Numbered from the stretch's first letter, positions 41,390-49,988 are shown. The stretch: DNA of 64,000 nt from Microbacterium enclense (GCA_038182865.1 CP116226.1:558001-622000), one strand, 5' to 3'. Numbers and translations are program-made. The notes: generated from the letters alone by a model not told the origin.

Positions 41390-42016
41390 TCAGGCGGCGC
41401 GGAGGATTGCGTCGACGAGGACCGGGACGACGGATGCCGCATCCCGCGCGGCGGCATCACGCACCACGCGCGACCGCCCGGCGTCGGCCAGGGCTCGGCC
41501 GGTTCCGCTCGCCGAGAGCAGGTGGCGCGTGGCTCCGCGGAGAGCGCGATACCCCTCTCCCGCGACGGCCGCGTCCGGCGAGGCGTGGTCGATGCCGAGG
41601 TCGCCGAGCGCGGCGATGACGGCCCCGGCACCGAGGAGGTCGTCGACGGCGAAACGGAGGGCCGCGGCATCCGTGTCTCCGGGATACCCGACGGCGATGA
41701 GCGCGACGCTCGTGCGCGCCGCGCGAGCCCGCTGGACGCCGAGGATGTGCTCTGCCACGGCAGCGGCGTTGCGGATGCCGCCGACGACGACGTGCGTCCC
41801 GCCCTCGGCCGCCGCGCGGACGAGGCTCTCGGCCGAGAGGCCCTCCACCGCGAGGGTCTCACCGGTTTCGATGGCCGCCAGCGCGTCGGAGGAGAGCCCG
41901 AGCGTCTGGACGATGACGACCACATCGGCCGGAGCCAGGCGCCGGAGGCCGTCGAGGCCCCAGTCGAGACGGACCTGATACGTCGCTTGGGCGTGCGGGG
42001 CGCTGGCGTGCGGCAT
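41390..42016 (-). CDS. ComB-like (2-phosphosulfolactate phosphatase family) protein
   Basis: The 208-residue protein resembles ComB: VRLDWGLDGLRRLAPADVVV near the N-terminus, VVGGIRNAAAVAEHI, VALIAVGYPGD and LRFAVDDLLGAGAVI. ComB removes phosphate from 2-phosphosulfolactate in coenzyme M synthesis, but actinobacteria make no coenzyme M and no other com gene is nearby. Here the acidic DVLSFS-type strand is VVIVQTLGLSSDAL, so activity may differ. TAGGCT ends 6 nt before the ATG and fixes the start. It diverges from the 42096 gene. Confidence 0.72.
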   Translation of the reverse strand: MPHASAPHAQATYQVRLDWGLDGLRRLAPADVVVIVQTLGLSSDALAAIETGETLAVEGLSAESLVRAAAEGGTHVVVGGIRNAAAVAEHILGVQRARAARTSVALIAVGYPGDTDAAALRFAVDDLLGAGAVIAALGDLGIDHASPDAAVAGEGYRALRGATRHLLSASGTGRALADAGRSRVVRDAAARDAASVVPVLVDAILRAA

Positions 42017-42022
42017 CCCTCG

Positions 42023-42028
42023 AGCCTA
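42023..42028 (-). promoter_or_regulatory. Leaderless -10 element of the ComB-like gene
   Basis: TAGGCT on the minus strand ends 6 nt before the ATG at 42016. Confidence 0.55.
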
Positions 42029-42083
42029 CGGCGGGTGCGCGATCGTTCGCCGTCAACCCGGGCGCGGTACGGGCCTCGTCGGG

Positions 42084-42089
42084 CAGAAT
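42084..42089 (+). promoter_or_regulatory. Leaderless -10 element of the 42096 gene
   Basis: CAGAAT ends 6 nt before the ATG at 42096. It keeps A2 and T6 of the pattern but lacks the leading T. Confidence 0.4.
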
Positions 42090-42095
42090 GCCCGC

Positions 42096-42605
42096 ATGCG
42101 CATTCTGTTGAAGTTCGTCATCGACTGCGATCCGGATGCCGCCTGGCGTGCGCTGCACTCGCCACGCGCGATCGCCGAGTTGTACGGGCCGCTTCTCGAC
42201 ATCGACGCGCTCGGCGAGATGCCGACCTCGTTCTCATCGGGCGACGACGTCCCCGTGCAGATGAGCCTCGCCGGGGCCCTCCCTCTCGGGCGCCAGCTCA
42301 TCTCGGTCGCCGACCGCGAGGCGACCGATGGGCATGGTCGCGTCCGGGTGTTCCGCGACTGGGGCGTTCCGCTGACCGGTCCCCTCGCCTCGCTGGACGT
42401 GTGGGATCACCAGATGGCGGTGTCCGACGCACCCGGCGAACCGGGAAAGACGCTCTGGCGTGAACGCCTCACCATCGGCGGTGCCGCGGCGCCCGTGCTG
42501 TGGCCCGGACTCTGGGCCATGTGGCAGTGGCGGGAGGTCCGCATCCGCGCTCTCGCGCCGACGTGGGCGTACGACCCCGAAGCCGAGGACCGAATCAGCG
42601 ACTGA
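42096..42605 (+). CDS. SRPBCC-like protein, unknown ligand
   Basis: The 169-residue protein begins MRILLKFVIDCDPDAAWRAL, like the first strand and helix of SRPBCC/START-fold proteins. Alternating strands follow (RVRVFRDWGVPL, LDVWDHQMAVSD, GKTLWRERLTI). The WPGLWAMWQWRE helix could close a hydrophobic pocket. No catalytic motif is visible. The gene diverges from the ComB-like gene across 79 nt. The family assignment is tentative. Confidence 0.6.
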   Translation: MRILLKFVIDCDPDAAWRALHSPRAIAELYGPLLDIDALGEMPTSFSSGDDVPVQMSLAGALPLGRQLISVADREATDGHGRVRVFRDWGVPLTGPLASLDVWDHQMAVSDAPGEPGKTLWRERLTIGGAAAPVLWPGLWAMWQWREVRIRALAPTWAYDPEAEDRISD

Positions 42606-42640
42606 CGGCACGAGCGCCGACGAGCCGAGCCGCGAGGCCG

Positions 42641-42676
42641 CGGGAGGCGCTGCGCGGCCACGGGAGGCGCTGCGCG
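42641..42676. repeat. 16-bp perfect direct repeat, 20-bp period
   Basis: CGGGAGGCGCTGCGCG occurs at 42641-42656 and again at 42661-42676, in the 171-nt gap between the 42096 gene and the convergent response-regulator gene. Nothing else is seen there. Confidence 0.7.
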
Positions 42677-42776
42677 TTACCACGGAGCGCGGCGAAGAGT
42701 CAGCGCTGCACGCGTCGCGCCCAGATGCGCGGAGGTGCCGCCGGCAGGTGAGCGCCCAGGGCCCGGGCGTGCCGCG

Positions 42777-43427
42777 TCAGACGAGACCGTGGCGGTACGC
42801 GAAGACGACGAGTTGCACGCGGTCCCGCAGCGACAGCTTCGACAGGATGCGACTGATGTGCGTCTTCACCGTCGCCTCGGAGAGGTACTCCCGGGTGGCG
42901 ATCTCACTGTTGCTCAGTCCCGCGGCCGCCAGGGCGAAGATCTCGCGCTCGCGTTCGGTGAGTTCGTCGTAGCTCGACGGCACGGGATCGGTGGTGCCGT
43001 TCTCCGCGATGTGCGCGAAAAGCTCACGTGTGGCCTCGGCGGCGATGACGGCGGATCCGGCGTGGACGGTGCGGATCGCCGACAGGAGGAACTCCGGCTC
43101 GGAGTCCTTCAGCAGGAAGCCGCTCGCACCGCGTTGGATCGCGCGCGCGGCGGCCTCGTCGAGGTCGAACGTCGTGAGCACGACCACGCGAGGCGGGTCC
43201 GCCTCGCGGAGGATCTCCGCGGTGGCGGTCAGGCCGTCCATGACGGGCATCCGCACATCCATCAGGACGAGGTCGGGCCGGGTCGCCCGCACGAGGTCGA
43301 TCCCCTCGCGTCCATCCGACGCCTCGCCGACGATCTCGAGGTCGGGTTGCGAGTCGATGACCATGCGGATGCCGGCGCGGAACAGCGCCTGATCGTCGAC
43401 GAGAACGATGCGTACGGGGGTGGTCAC
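42777..43427 (-). CDS. NarL/FixJ-family response regulator
   Basis: The start is GTG at 43427 (TTPVRIVLVDDQALFRAG), with AGAGGAA upstream, giving 216 residues. The receiver domain has the acidic pair DD, the phospho-acceptor Asp in LVLMDVRMPVMDG, the switch Thr in VLTTFD and Lys in LLKDSEPE. The C-terminal LuxR-type helix-turn-helix reads LTEREREIFALAAAGLSN and EATVKTHISRILSKL. It is paired with the histidine kinase 55 nt upstream. Targets are unknown. Confidence 0.95.
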   Translation of the reverse strand: MTTPVRIVLVDDQALFRAGIRMVIDSQPDLEIVGEASDGREGIDLVRATRPDLVLMDVRMPVMDGLTATAEILREADPPRVVVLTTFDLDEAAARAIQRGASGFLLKDSEPEFLLSAIRTVHAGSAVIAAEATRELFAHIAENGTTDPVPSSYDELTEREREIFALAAAGLSNSEIATREYLSEATVKTHISRILSKLSLRDRVQLVVFAYRHGLV

Positions 43428-43482
43428 GCCGGGGGTTCCTCTCGGTGGTCGCTCTCTCGAGTATCCCGCGTGCGGGTGAGCG

Positions 43483-44646
43483 TCATAGCGGGGCCCCCAC
43501 CGGCAGGCTTGCCCGCACGACGAAGTACTCTCCCTGCGGCTCCGCCGCCATCTGGCCGCCGACCAGTTGCGCGCGCTCACGCATTCCGATGAGGCCGTGT
43601 CCGCCGGGGCCGGGCGCCGCCGCCGCATCGACGGCCCGACGGTTGCGCACCAGGATCTCGACGCGGTCCGGCAACCAGCCGAGATGCACGTCGACGCGTC
43701 GGTCGACGCCGTGGCGGAGCGCATTCGTCAGAGCCTCCTGCAGGATGCGGTACACCGCGAGCTGGATCGCCGCAGGCGGTTCTCCCGGCGGGGACGGGTC
43801 GACGTCTACCGCGAGGTCGACCCCGGCGGCGCGCACGTGGGCGTAGAGCGCGTCGAGGTCGGTGAGCCGAGGCTGCGGGCCGTCCGCCTGCGTGTGGCGT
43901 AGCTGGGTGAGGAGCTGACGCACATCGGTCAACGCCGCCCGCGCGGTGGTCGAGATCGTCGCGAGGGCGGCGGTCGCGGCATCCGGATCCGCCGCCGCCG
44001 CGTAGCGCGCCCCGTCGGCCTGGGCGATCACGACCGCGAGCGAGTGGGCCACCACATCGTGCATGTCGCGGGCGATACGCACACGCTGCTGCTCGGCGAT
44101 GGTCTCGGCCTCCGCGATCCGCTGGGCGCGACTGTTCGCGCTCGCGCGGATCGCCGTGCGCACGAGCGCTCCCGTCACCCAGGCCAGGAGAAGGGCGAAG
44201 GCGGCCGCGAGCAGCACGGCGACGATCGCGAAGACGTCGTTGGCGAGGATCGGGGCTGTCAACGACCGGACCACGAGGTACAGCGTCACCACGACGGCAC
44301 CGCCGACCGCCGAGGCGAATCCGGCCCAGAACACCCGGCGGGAGCCGTATGCCGCGGTCGTGTACAACACGGCGAACACCGCCACGTCGGTCGGCGACGG
44401 CTGACGGCCGAGCCCCATCTGCAGCACCGCACCGACCCAGGCGAGGGCGAGGGCCAGGCCCGGGCTCAGACGACGCAACGCCGCCGCGCCGGTGAATGCC
44501 ACGACCATCAACGGCACCCCCACGCTCACGAGCGGGGAGGCGGCGTCCACCGCGAGCTCGAACGCGAGGGCGACCAGGCCGAAGAAGCCGGCCACCACGA
44601 GATCGGTGACCTCCTGATAGCGACGGAGGGGGCGAAGGGAGAGCAT
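43483..44646 (-). CDS. Membrane sensor histidine kinase (HisKA_3 type)
   Basis: Starting at the ATG at 44646 (MLSLRPLRRYQEV) gives 387 residues. About five or six membrane helices fill the first 170 residues, with little outside loop, so the signal may be membrane-borne. The dimerisation helix carries the phospho-accepting His in RDMHDVVAHSLAVVIAQADG. The ATPase domain has EALTNALRHG and GPGGHGLIGMRER. TAGCGT ends 7 nt before the ATG, suggesting a leaderless transcript. The response regulator follows in the same operon. Confidence 0.94.
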   Translation of the reverse strand: MLSLRPLRRYQEVTDLVVAGFFGLVALAFELAVDAASPLVSVGVPLMVVAFTGAAALRRLSPGLALALAWVGAVLQMGLGRQPSPTDVAVFAVLYTTAAYGSRRVFWAGFASAVGGAVVVTLYLVVRSLTAPILANDVFAIVAVLLAAAFALLLAWVTGALVRTAIRASANSRAQRIAEAETIAEQQRVRIARDMHDVVAHSLAVVIAQADGARYAAAADPDAATAALATISTTARAALTDVRQLLTQLRHTQADGPQPRLTDLDALYAHVRAAGVDLAVDVDPSPPGEPPAAIQLAVYRILQEALTNALRHGVDRRVDVHLGWLPDRVEILVRNRRAVDAAAAPGPGGHGLIGMRERAQLVGGQMAAEPQGEYFVVRASLPVGAPL

Positions 44647-44653
44647 CGCGGCA

Positions 44654-44659
44654 ACGCTA
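44654..44659 (-). promoter_or_regulatory. Leaderless -10 element of the histidine kinase gene
   Basis: TAGCGT on the minus strand ends 7 nt before the ATG at 44646. Confidence 0.55.
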
Positions 44660-44754
44660 CAGATCGGTGGGGGGCGAGGCATCCCTCTCCCGATGTATCC
44701 GGGGACCGCGTGCGGATGACGCGGCGTGTGAAGGAGGAGTCGGGTGATCCGGCG

Positions 44755-45243
44755 TCAGGACGGGAAGTCCGCGGGCTCGATGGGACGCGCCTCGAAGAAC
44801 GTCTGCAGCACGATCGTGGTGCGCGTGTTCACGTGGGCGGCGGCGCGGATGTCGCGGATCAACGCCTCGAGGTCGCGAGGGGTGGGGACGCGGACGAACA
44901 GCATGTACGCTGCCTCTCCCGCGATGGAATGACACGCCTCGATGGCCGTGAGATGCGCGAGAAGCTCGGGGGCGTTGTCGGGCTGCGCCGGATCGAGCGG
45001 GGTGATCTCGACGAAGGCGGCGAGAGGCCGCCCGAGCGCCTCCGCGTCGAGGACGGGACGGTAGCCCCGCACGATGCCGCGCGCTTCAAGGCGACGGAGC
45101 CGCGACTGCACGGCCGAGACCGACAGGCCCACGCGCTCCGACAGGTGGGACAGCGTCGCGCGTGCGTCGAGTGAGATCTCGCGGACGATCGCCGCATCGA
45201 TGGAGTCCTCGAGGCGCGCAGCGCGGGCAGGGGCCTCGGTCAT
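44755..45243 (-). CDS. Lrp/AsnC-family transcriptional regulator
   Basis: Starting at the ATG at 45243 (MTEAPARAARLED) gives 162 residues. The N-terminal winged helix reads IVREISLDARATLSHLSERV and SVSAVQSRLRRLEARGIVRG. The C-terminal RAM ligand-binding domain spans about residues 70-150 (LAAFVEITPLD, GEAAYMLFVRVPTPRDLEAL). Such proteins sense amino acids and often control the adjacent divergent gene, here DUF6421. TACTGT ends 7 nt before the ATG. A perfect GTAATTTTTAC palindrome in the shared promoter region is a likely binding site. Confidence 0.94.
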   Translation of the reverse strand: MTEAPARAARLEDSIDAAIVREISLDARATLSHLSERVGLSVSAVQSRLRRLEARGIVRGYRPVLDAEALGRPLAAFVEITPLDPAQPDNAPELLAHLTAIEACHSIAGEAAYMLFVRVPTPRDLEALIRDIRAAAHVNTRTTIVLQTFFEARPIEPADFPS

Positions 45244-45250
45244 GGGGTCG

Positions 45251-45256
45251 ACAGTA
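45251..45256 (-). promoter_or_regulatory. Leaderless -10 element of the Lrp gene
   Basis: TACTGT on the minus strand ends 7 nt before the ATG at 45243. Confidence 0.55.
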
Positions 45257-45287
45257 CCAGGGGCCCGCATCTCGCCTCTTCCATGAT

Positions 45288-45331
45288 CCGTAAGTTTTCC
45301 GTTAGCATCGTCTATCGACCGTAATTTTTAC
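45288..45331. promoter_or_regulatory. AT-rich operator region between lrp-like and DUF6421 genes
   Basis: The region repeats CCGTAA/CCGTTA-type motifs (CCGTAAGTTTT, CCGTTAGCAT, CCGTAATTTTTAC) and contains the palindrome GTAATTTTTAC (45321-45331). TAGCAT at 45303-45308 may be the -10 of the DUF6421 gene. The A/T richness stands out in this GC-rich window and suits Lrp-family binding. Confidence 0.5.
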
Positions 45332-45351
45332 CGCCTATGTCGGAGGAAGCC

Positions 45352-46749
45352 ATGACAATCGCGACGCCTTCCCGTGCAGCGCACGATCTGCTCGACGGTC
45401 GGTCCGTCGATGACGTCGAGCAGACCCCCGCCTGGGCGCAGCTCAAGGACGCCACCGTCGCGCTGCAGGAGCTGCAGGCCTCCGACGGATCGATCGCCGA
45501 CGCCGTCGCCGCCGGTCCGCTCCTCGACGACATCGTCGAGTCCATTGAGATCCTGACCCCGCTCTTCCCTCACGACACGGCCTACCTCGAGGCCTCGGTC
45601 GCCGACTTCCGCCGCTGGCGTGATCAGGGCCTCGGGGTTCCCGACTTCCTCGACTCTCTCGTGGCGTTCCAGCCCCAGGAGCACAGGGTCGACGGCATCC
45701 GTCACCTGGTCGTCTTCCCGATGTACACCCAGAACGGCTCCCGCGACCGACACGTCGAAGCCCTCCTCGTGGAAGCGATCTGGCCCGAGTTCATCGCCCG
45801 GCTGGAGACCGAGTACACCAACCGCCTGTTCGTCTCCCTGCGGCTCATCGACTTCACTCCGGGGTACGACACGAACTCGGCGGTGCTGTTCCCCGAGACC
45901 GTGGCGATGCGCGACATCCCGACGTTCACGTGGGGTGCGATCTTCCAGGATCGCGAGGCCGCTCGCTACCGCCGCGTGACCCGCGCGGCCGCGGACATCA
46001 CCAAGCTCGAACTCCCGGCCGACGCGGCGCGCATGCTCGATGACCAAGCCCTGACCGAGCAGACGTTCGTGATGTGGGACCTCATCCACGACCGCACCCA
46101 CATGCGCGGCGACCTGCCGTTCGACCCCTTCATGATCAAGCAGCGGATGCCGTTCTTCCTCTACTCGCTCGAGGAGCTGCGCTGCGACCTCACGGCGTTC
46201 CGCGAGTGCGTCGCCCTGCAGGCACGACTGGCAGCGCGTGACGACCTGGATGCCGCCGAGCAGGCGATGCGCGACCACGCCGGTCTCGTGCAGTACGCGG
46301 TGATCTTCGACCGGATCTTCCGCTTCGCCATCACCGGATCGCGCGTGCGCAACTACGACGGTCTCGGCGGACAGTTGCTGTTCGCCTGGCTGCACCAGCG
46401 GCGGGTGCTGCACTGGACCGACACCTCGCTCGCGTTCGACTGGGACGAGGTGCCTGCCGCGGTCATCGCTCTCGCCGACGCGATCGACGAACTCTATTGG
46501 CGCTCCATCGACCGCCCGAAGACGGCGCACTGGCTGGCCGCGTACGACCTGGTGCGCGCTGTCGTCACACCCCACCCGGCTTCGGTGTGGGCTCGGGGCC
46601 TTCCCGACGACGTGCTCGCGGGCCTGCCGAAGGGGTACACCGACGCCGTGCTCGACGACGAATTCCCGCTGTCGATGTTCTTCGAGGCGCTGGAGAAGAA
46701 GATGCGTCCCGTGATCGCCTCGACCGAGGGCATTCGCGGCTCCAACTGA
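45352..46749 (+). CDS. DUF6421 family protein
   Basis: The start is the ATG at 45352 (MTIATPSRAAHDL), with GGAGGAAG 3 nt upstream, giving 465 residues, the usual family length. The most conserved blocks are VPDFLDSLVAFQP, HLVVFPMYTQNGS, TPGYDTNSAVLFPETVA, MWDLIHDRTHMRGDLPFDPF, RNYDGLGGQLLFAWLH and LDDEFPLSMFFEAL. The HDRTH stretch and a nearby Glu could bind a metal, but no activity is known. In actinobacteria the gene commonly lies beside a short-chain dehydrogenase and an Lrp regulator, as here. Confidence 0.9.
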   Translation: MTIATPSRAAHDLLDGRSVDDVEQTPAWAQLKDATVALQELQASDGSIADAVAAGPLLDDIVESIEILTPLFPHDTAYLEASVADFRRWRDQGLGVPDFLDSLVAFQPQEHRVDGIRHLVVFPMYTQNGSRDRHVEALLVEAIWPEFIARLETEYTNRLFVSLRLIDFTPGYDTNSAVLFPETVAMRDIPTFTWGAIFQDREAARYRRVTRAAADITKLELPADAARMLDDQALTEQTFVMWDLIHDRTHMRGDLPFDPFMIKQRMPFFLYSLEELRCDLTAFRECVALQARLAARDDLDAAEQAMRDHAGLVQYAVIFDRIFRFAITGSRVRNYDGLGGQLLFAWLHQRRVLHWTDTSLAFDWDEVPAAVIALADAIDELYWRSIDRPKTAHWLAAYDLVRAVVTPHPASVWARGLPDDVLAGLPKGYTDAVLDDEFPLSMFFEALEKKMRPVIASTEGIRGSN

Positions 46750-46900
46750 GACGCGAGCTCGCGGCACGGGAAACCGCAACCGCATCTCCCGGAACGCCGC
46801 CACGGCGCGACGCTCCCCGGCGTTTCGTGGAGAAGTCGAGACCCCGGTGGCCCCTCGACGCGGAGCGCGTCGGCAGACACACTGGAGGAGGGGGGCGACG

Positions 46901-47599
46901 ATGAGCGACGCGATGACGACGGACGAAGGCGTACGGGATCGGCTGGTCCTCCTGGCCGGGGGAACGAGCGCCGCGGGACGAGCGACCGCGCGAGCCCTGC
47001 TCGTCGCGGGTGCCCGCGTCGTGGTCGTCGGGAGCAACGATGAGCGGCTCTCCGCCGTGGCGGAGGAACTCCCCGGCGTCGCGGTCGAGCGCTGCGATCT
47101 CACCGACGCGGATGCCGTCGATGCGCTGCGCGACCGCGTGCACACCGCCCACGGGACGGTCGACGGCGTGCTCCACCTGGTCGGCGGCTGGAGAGGCGGC
47201 GGCGGGCTCGCCGGGCAGAGCGATGAGGACTTCGAGGTCCTGCTGCGCTCGCTCACCGCGCTTCGGCACGTGAGCCGGGCTTTCGACGAAGACCTTCGAG
47301 CCTCGGATGCCGGCCGCCTCGCGATCGTGTCGTCGACCGCTGTCGCGCGCCCCCTCGCGGGCGGTGCGAACTACGCCACCGTGAAAGCGGCGTCGGAGAC
47401 ATGGGTGCGCGCCGTCGGTCAGGGATACGCCACGCACGCGCGAGACGAGGGCCACGCGCAGACAGCCGCGGGCGTCGTCTTCCGGGTCAAGAGCCTCGAG
47501 GGCCTCGAGGACGCTCTGGCCGCATCGGTCGTCGCCCTCTGGGACGACGAGGCGGTCGCCTGGAACGACGTGGTCATCGCCATCGAGGGGCCGGAATGA
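46901..47599 (+). CDS. Short-chain dehydrogenase/reductase
   Basis: The start is the ATG at 46901 (MSDAMTTDEGVRD), with GGAGGAGGGG upstream, giving 232 residues. It has the Rossmann cofactor motif LAGGTSAAGRATARALL, the acidic DLTDAD, and the catalytic STAVAR Ser with the NYATVK Tyr-Lys pair. The substrate is unknown. It follows DUF6421 by 151 nt, and its stop overlaps the start of the AraC-type regulator (ATGA), so the two proteins are made together. Confidence 0.9.
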   Translation: MSDAMTTDEGVRDRLVLLAGGTSAAGRATARALLVAGARVVVVGSNDERLSAVAEELPGVAVERCDLTDADAVDALRDRVHTAHGTVDGVLHLVGGWRGGGGLAGQSDEDFEVLLRSLTALRHVSRAFDEDLRASDAGRLAIVSSTAVARPLAGGANYATVKAASETWVRAVGQGYATHARDEGHAQTAAGVVFRVKSLEGLEDALAASVVALWDDEAVAWNDVVIAIEGPE

Positions 47600-48066
47600 C
47601 GGCGCCGTCCGAGCCGCCGCACCGGCTGACGGCCGAGGGGGTTACGGAGCCGGGCAGAACCATCACGCTCGAGGACCTCGCGCGCCTGCGCCGCGCACGG
47701 GACCGGATGGACCGCGACTTCGCACATCCGCTCGACGTCGGCGAGCTCGCCCGCTCCGCCCTGATGTCAAGCGCGCACTTCAGTCGTCTTTTCCGGGCGG
47801 CCTACTCCGAGACGCCGTACTCCTACCTCATGACCCGGCGCATCGAGAGAGCGAAAGCGCTGTTGCGGCGGGGAGATCTGTCGGTCACCGAGACATGCAT
47901 CGCCGTCGGCTGCACCAGCTTGGGGTCGTTCTCGGCGAGCTTCCGTCAGATCGTCGGGGTGACCCCCTCGGAGTATCGATCGGCCGATCACGACGCGCTA
48001 CGGACCATCCCGCCGTGCGAGGCGCGCATCCTCACGCGACCGCGAAAGGACACGCGCACGACGTGA
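47596..48066 (+). CDS. AraC-family transcriptional regulator
   Basis: Starting at the ATG at 47596, which overlaps the SDR stop, gives 156 residues. It is mostly a DNA-binding domain with two helix-turn-helix units: DVGELARSALMSSAHFSRLF and SVTETCIAVGCTSLGSFSAS, followed by FRQIVGVTPSEYR. There is no separate ligand-binding domain, so it may act by abundance or with a partner. It is followed 48 nt later by a VOC-domain gene, a common pairing. Confidence 0.92.
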   Translation: MTAPSEPPHRLTAEGVTEPGRTITLEDLARLRRARDRMDRDFAHPLDVGELARSALMSSAHFSRLFRAAYSETPYSYLMTRRIERAKALLRRGDLSVTETCIAVGCTSLGSFSASFRQIVGVTPSEYRSADHDALRTIPPCEARILTRPRKDTRTT

Positions 48067-48085
48067 GCAGTTTTGGAGAAGCGGC

Positions 48086-48108
48086 TGTCGGCGTCCTCGC
48101 TCTAACGT
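48086..48108 (+). promoter_or_regulatory. Leaderless promoter of the VOC gene, loosely PafBC-like
   Basis: TAACGT (48103-48108) ends 6 nt before the ATG. TGTCGGCG (48086-48093) lies 9 nt upstream of it, one more than in the exact pattern. Confidence 0.4.
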
Positions 48109-48114
48109 CGAGCC

Positions 48115-48519
48115 ATGACCACCACACTCGCTCTCGTCCACATCTACGTCGATGACACGGCCACGGCGACGGCCTTCTACCGCGATGCCCTCGGACTCGT
48201 CGTGCAAAGCGAGGTCGAGAACGGGGGCTTCCACTGGGTGACCCTGACCTCGCCCGCCGACCCCCGCACGCAGATCGTGTTGTCCGAACCGCAAGCGGGC
48301 CGCTCCGCGGAAGACGGTGAGGCGCTCGCGCGCCTCTTGGCGAAAGGCGAACTGGGGCCGGTGCAGTTTCGCACCGATGATCTGAGCGCCCTCTTCGACG
48401 CCGTCGCCGCGGCGCCCGGTGCCGAGGTCGTGCAGGAACCCACCGACCAGTTCTGGGGCGTTCGCGATGCCGCCGTCCGCGACCCCGCCGGAAACCTGAT
48501 CCGCCTGCAGCAGGCCTGA
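48115..48519 (+). CDS. VOC/glyoxalase-fold protein
   Basis: The 134-residue protein is a single VOC domain: LALVHIYVDDTATATAFYRD, ALGLVVQSEVENGGFHWVTL, LGPVQFRTDDLSALFDAV and AAVRDPAGNLIRLQQ. VOC proteins include glyoxalases, dioxygenases and antibiotic-binding proteins. The usual His and Glu metal ligands are only partly visible (His near residue 9, Glu absent at the end), so a binding role is possible. It follows the AraC-type gene and converges with the MFS gene 26 nt away. Confidence 0.88.
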   Translation: MTTTLALVHIYVDDTATATAFYRDALGLVVQSEVENGGFHWVTLTSPADPRTQIVLSEPQAGRSAEDGEALARLLAKGELGPVQFRTDDLSALFDAVAAAPGAEVVQEPTDQFWGVRDAAVRDPAGNLIRLQQA

Positions 48520-48545
48520 CCACGCCCACCGGGCGCGGGGATCGC

Positions 48546-49982
48546 TCAGATCGTCTCGTTCGACGGCGCTGCCACCTCATCGCCGGCGTCCGCGGACGCG
48601 GTGCCGACGGTCCGCTTCCCGACGTCGGCGTCGGTCTCTGCCGTGCGGTACTGCCGCGAGAGGATGCGGTAGGACCGCGTGAGGAACGCGAGCGATGCCG
48701 CGACGACCATGAACAGGCCCGCGAAGACGAAGACGAGCGCGATCCCGCGAGAGTCGCCGTCGCCGAGCAGCCAGCCCCACGTCGCGCGTCCTTCGTCACC
48801 ATCCATGTAGGGGATGATCGCGAACTCGGCGATCGGAGCGATGAGGAACGACGTGACCGGAGCCGCGGCCGACTCGAATGCGGCCGCGAAACCGAAGACG
48901 CGTCCCTGCGTGGCGAAGGGCACGACCTTCTGGATGACCGTCTGCTCGGCGGCTTCGACGGGAGGGATGAGCGCCATGTAGATCCAGATGCCCGCGACGT
49001 AGAGCCACCACCAGTCGCGGAGCGTGAAGAGGGCGCCGAGCACACCCATCGCGATCACGATCCAGAGCATGGTGCGAATCGGGTTTCGCCCGAGACCGAA
49101 TTTCGCGACCAGACCACCCCCGATGATGAATCCCGTCGCGGTGACGCCGAGGACGATGCCCCACACCTGGACGGTGAACATCTCGAGGCCGTACGGGTCC
49201 ATCAGCGCCATGTAAACGCCGCCGATGAGGTTGTTGAACGTCGAGAAGACGATGAGCGCGAAGAGTCCGGGAGCGGCGCGGACGGCACGGACCGCCCCGG
49301 CCAGGTCGACCATCGGCCCACGCTCGTCACCCTCGGCGGGCCGCTCCTCGGGAATGCGGATGGTCAGGAGGTGCAGCAGGGCGGCGAGAGTCAGTCCGAT
49401 CGCGATGGCGAGCGTCCACCCCATGCCGAGGTAGCCGACCGAGAGGCCGCTGAACACGCTCGTCACCACGAAGGCGAGCCCCTGCACCGTGCCCACCAGT
49501 CCGTTCGCGTTGGCGTGCCGATCGACCGGGACCAGCAGGGTCACCGTGGTCGACAGCGCGATGTTGCGCATGTTCTCGACGACGGCACCGGCGAGGATGA
49601 CGCCGGAGAAGACCCAGAACCACGGGCCGCCCAGGTCGAGCAGAGCAGCCTCGGGGAACGCCAGCCAGAGCGCCCCGGAGACGAGGAACGCCGTGAGGGT
49701 CACGAGGCCCGAGAACAGCATGACGCGGTGCTTGCGATGACGGTCGACGATCGAGCCGAAAACCATCGCGAAGACGGCGAGGAGCAACATGTACGCGCCG
49801 CCGACGATGCCCGTCGCGAGGACCGACCGCGTCTCGAGGTAGACCCAGAAGGTCAGCGCGAACCACAGGAAGCTCGTGGTCACGTTGGCCGCGGCGGTGT
49901 TGACGAGCACCGCGAGGAAGGTGCGGTGCCCGCCTGCCGGCGGGGCGGCGACGACGGCGTCGGGGGACGATTCGGCGGACAT
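48546..49982 (-). CDS. MFS transporter, probable exporter
   Basis: The start is taken as ATG at 49982 (MSAESSPDAV) because TACCGT ends exactly 6 nt upstream. A GTG two codons earlier overlaps that spacing. The 478-residue protein has about 12 membrane helices, the motif-A-like loop GSIVDRHRKHRVML between helices 2 and 3, and a long charged central loop (RIPEERPAEGDERG). Substrate specificity cannot be read from the sequence; relatives are drug or metabolite exporters. The C-terminal 40 residues are acidic and disordered. Confidence 0.88.
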   Translation of the reverse strand: MSAESSPDAVVAAPPAGGHRTFLAVLVNTAAANVTTSFLWFALTFWVYLETRSVLATGIVGGAYMLLLAVFAMVFGSIVDRHRKHRVMLFSGLVTLTAFLVSGALWLAFPEAALLDLGGPWFWVFSGVILAGAVVENMRNIALSTTVTLLVPVDRHANANGLVGTVQGLAFVVTSVFSGLSVGYLGMGWTLAIAIGLTLAALLHLLTIRIPEERPAEGDERGPMVDLAGAVRAVRAAPGLFALIVFSTFNNLIGGVYMALMDPYGLEMFTVQVWGIVLGVTATGFIIGGGLVAKFGLGRNPIRTMLWIVIAMGVLGALFTLRDWWWLYVAGIWIYMALIPPVEAAEQTVIQKVVPFATQGRVFGFAAAFESAAAPVTSFLIAPIAEFAIIPYMDGDEGRATWGWLLGDGDSRGIALVFVFAGLFMVVAASLAFLTRSYRILSRQYRTAETDADVGKRTVGTASADAGDEVAAPSNETI

Positions 49983-49988
49983 AGCCAC

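Noticed and set aside
45335..45346. TATGTCGGAGG before DUF6421 as another PafBC-type box
   Set aside because: No -10-like hexamer follows at 8 nt; the GGAGG serves as the ribosome-binding site of the ATG at 45352.
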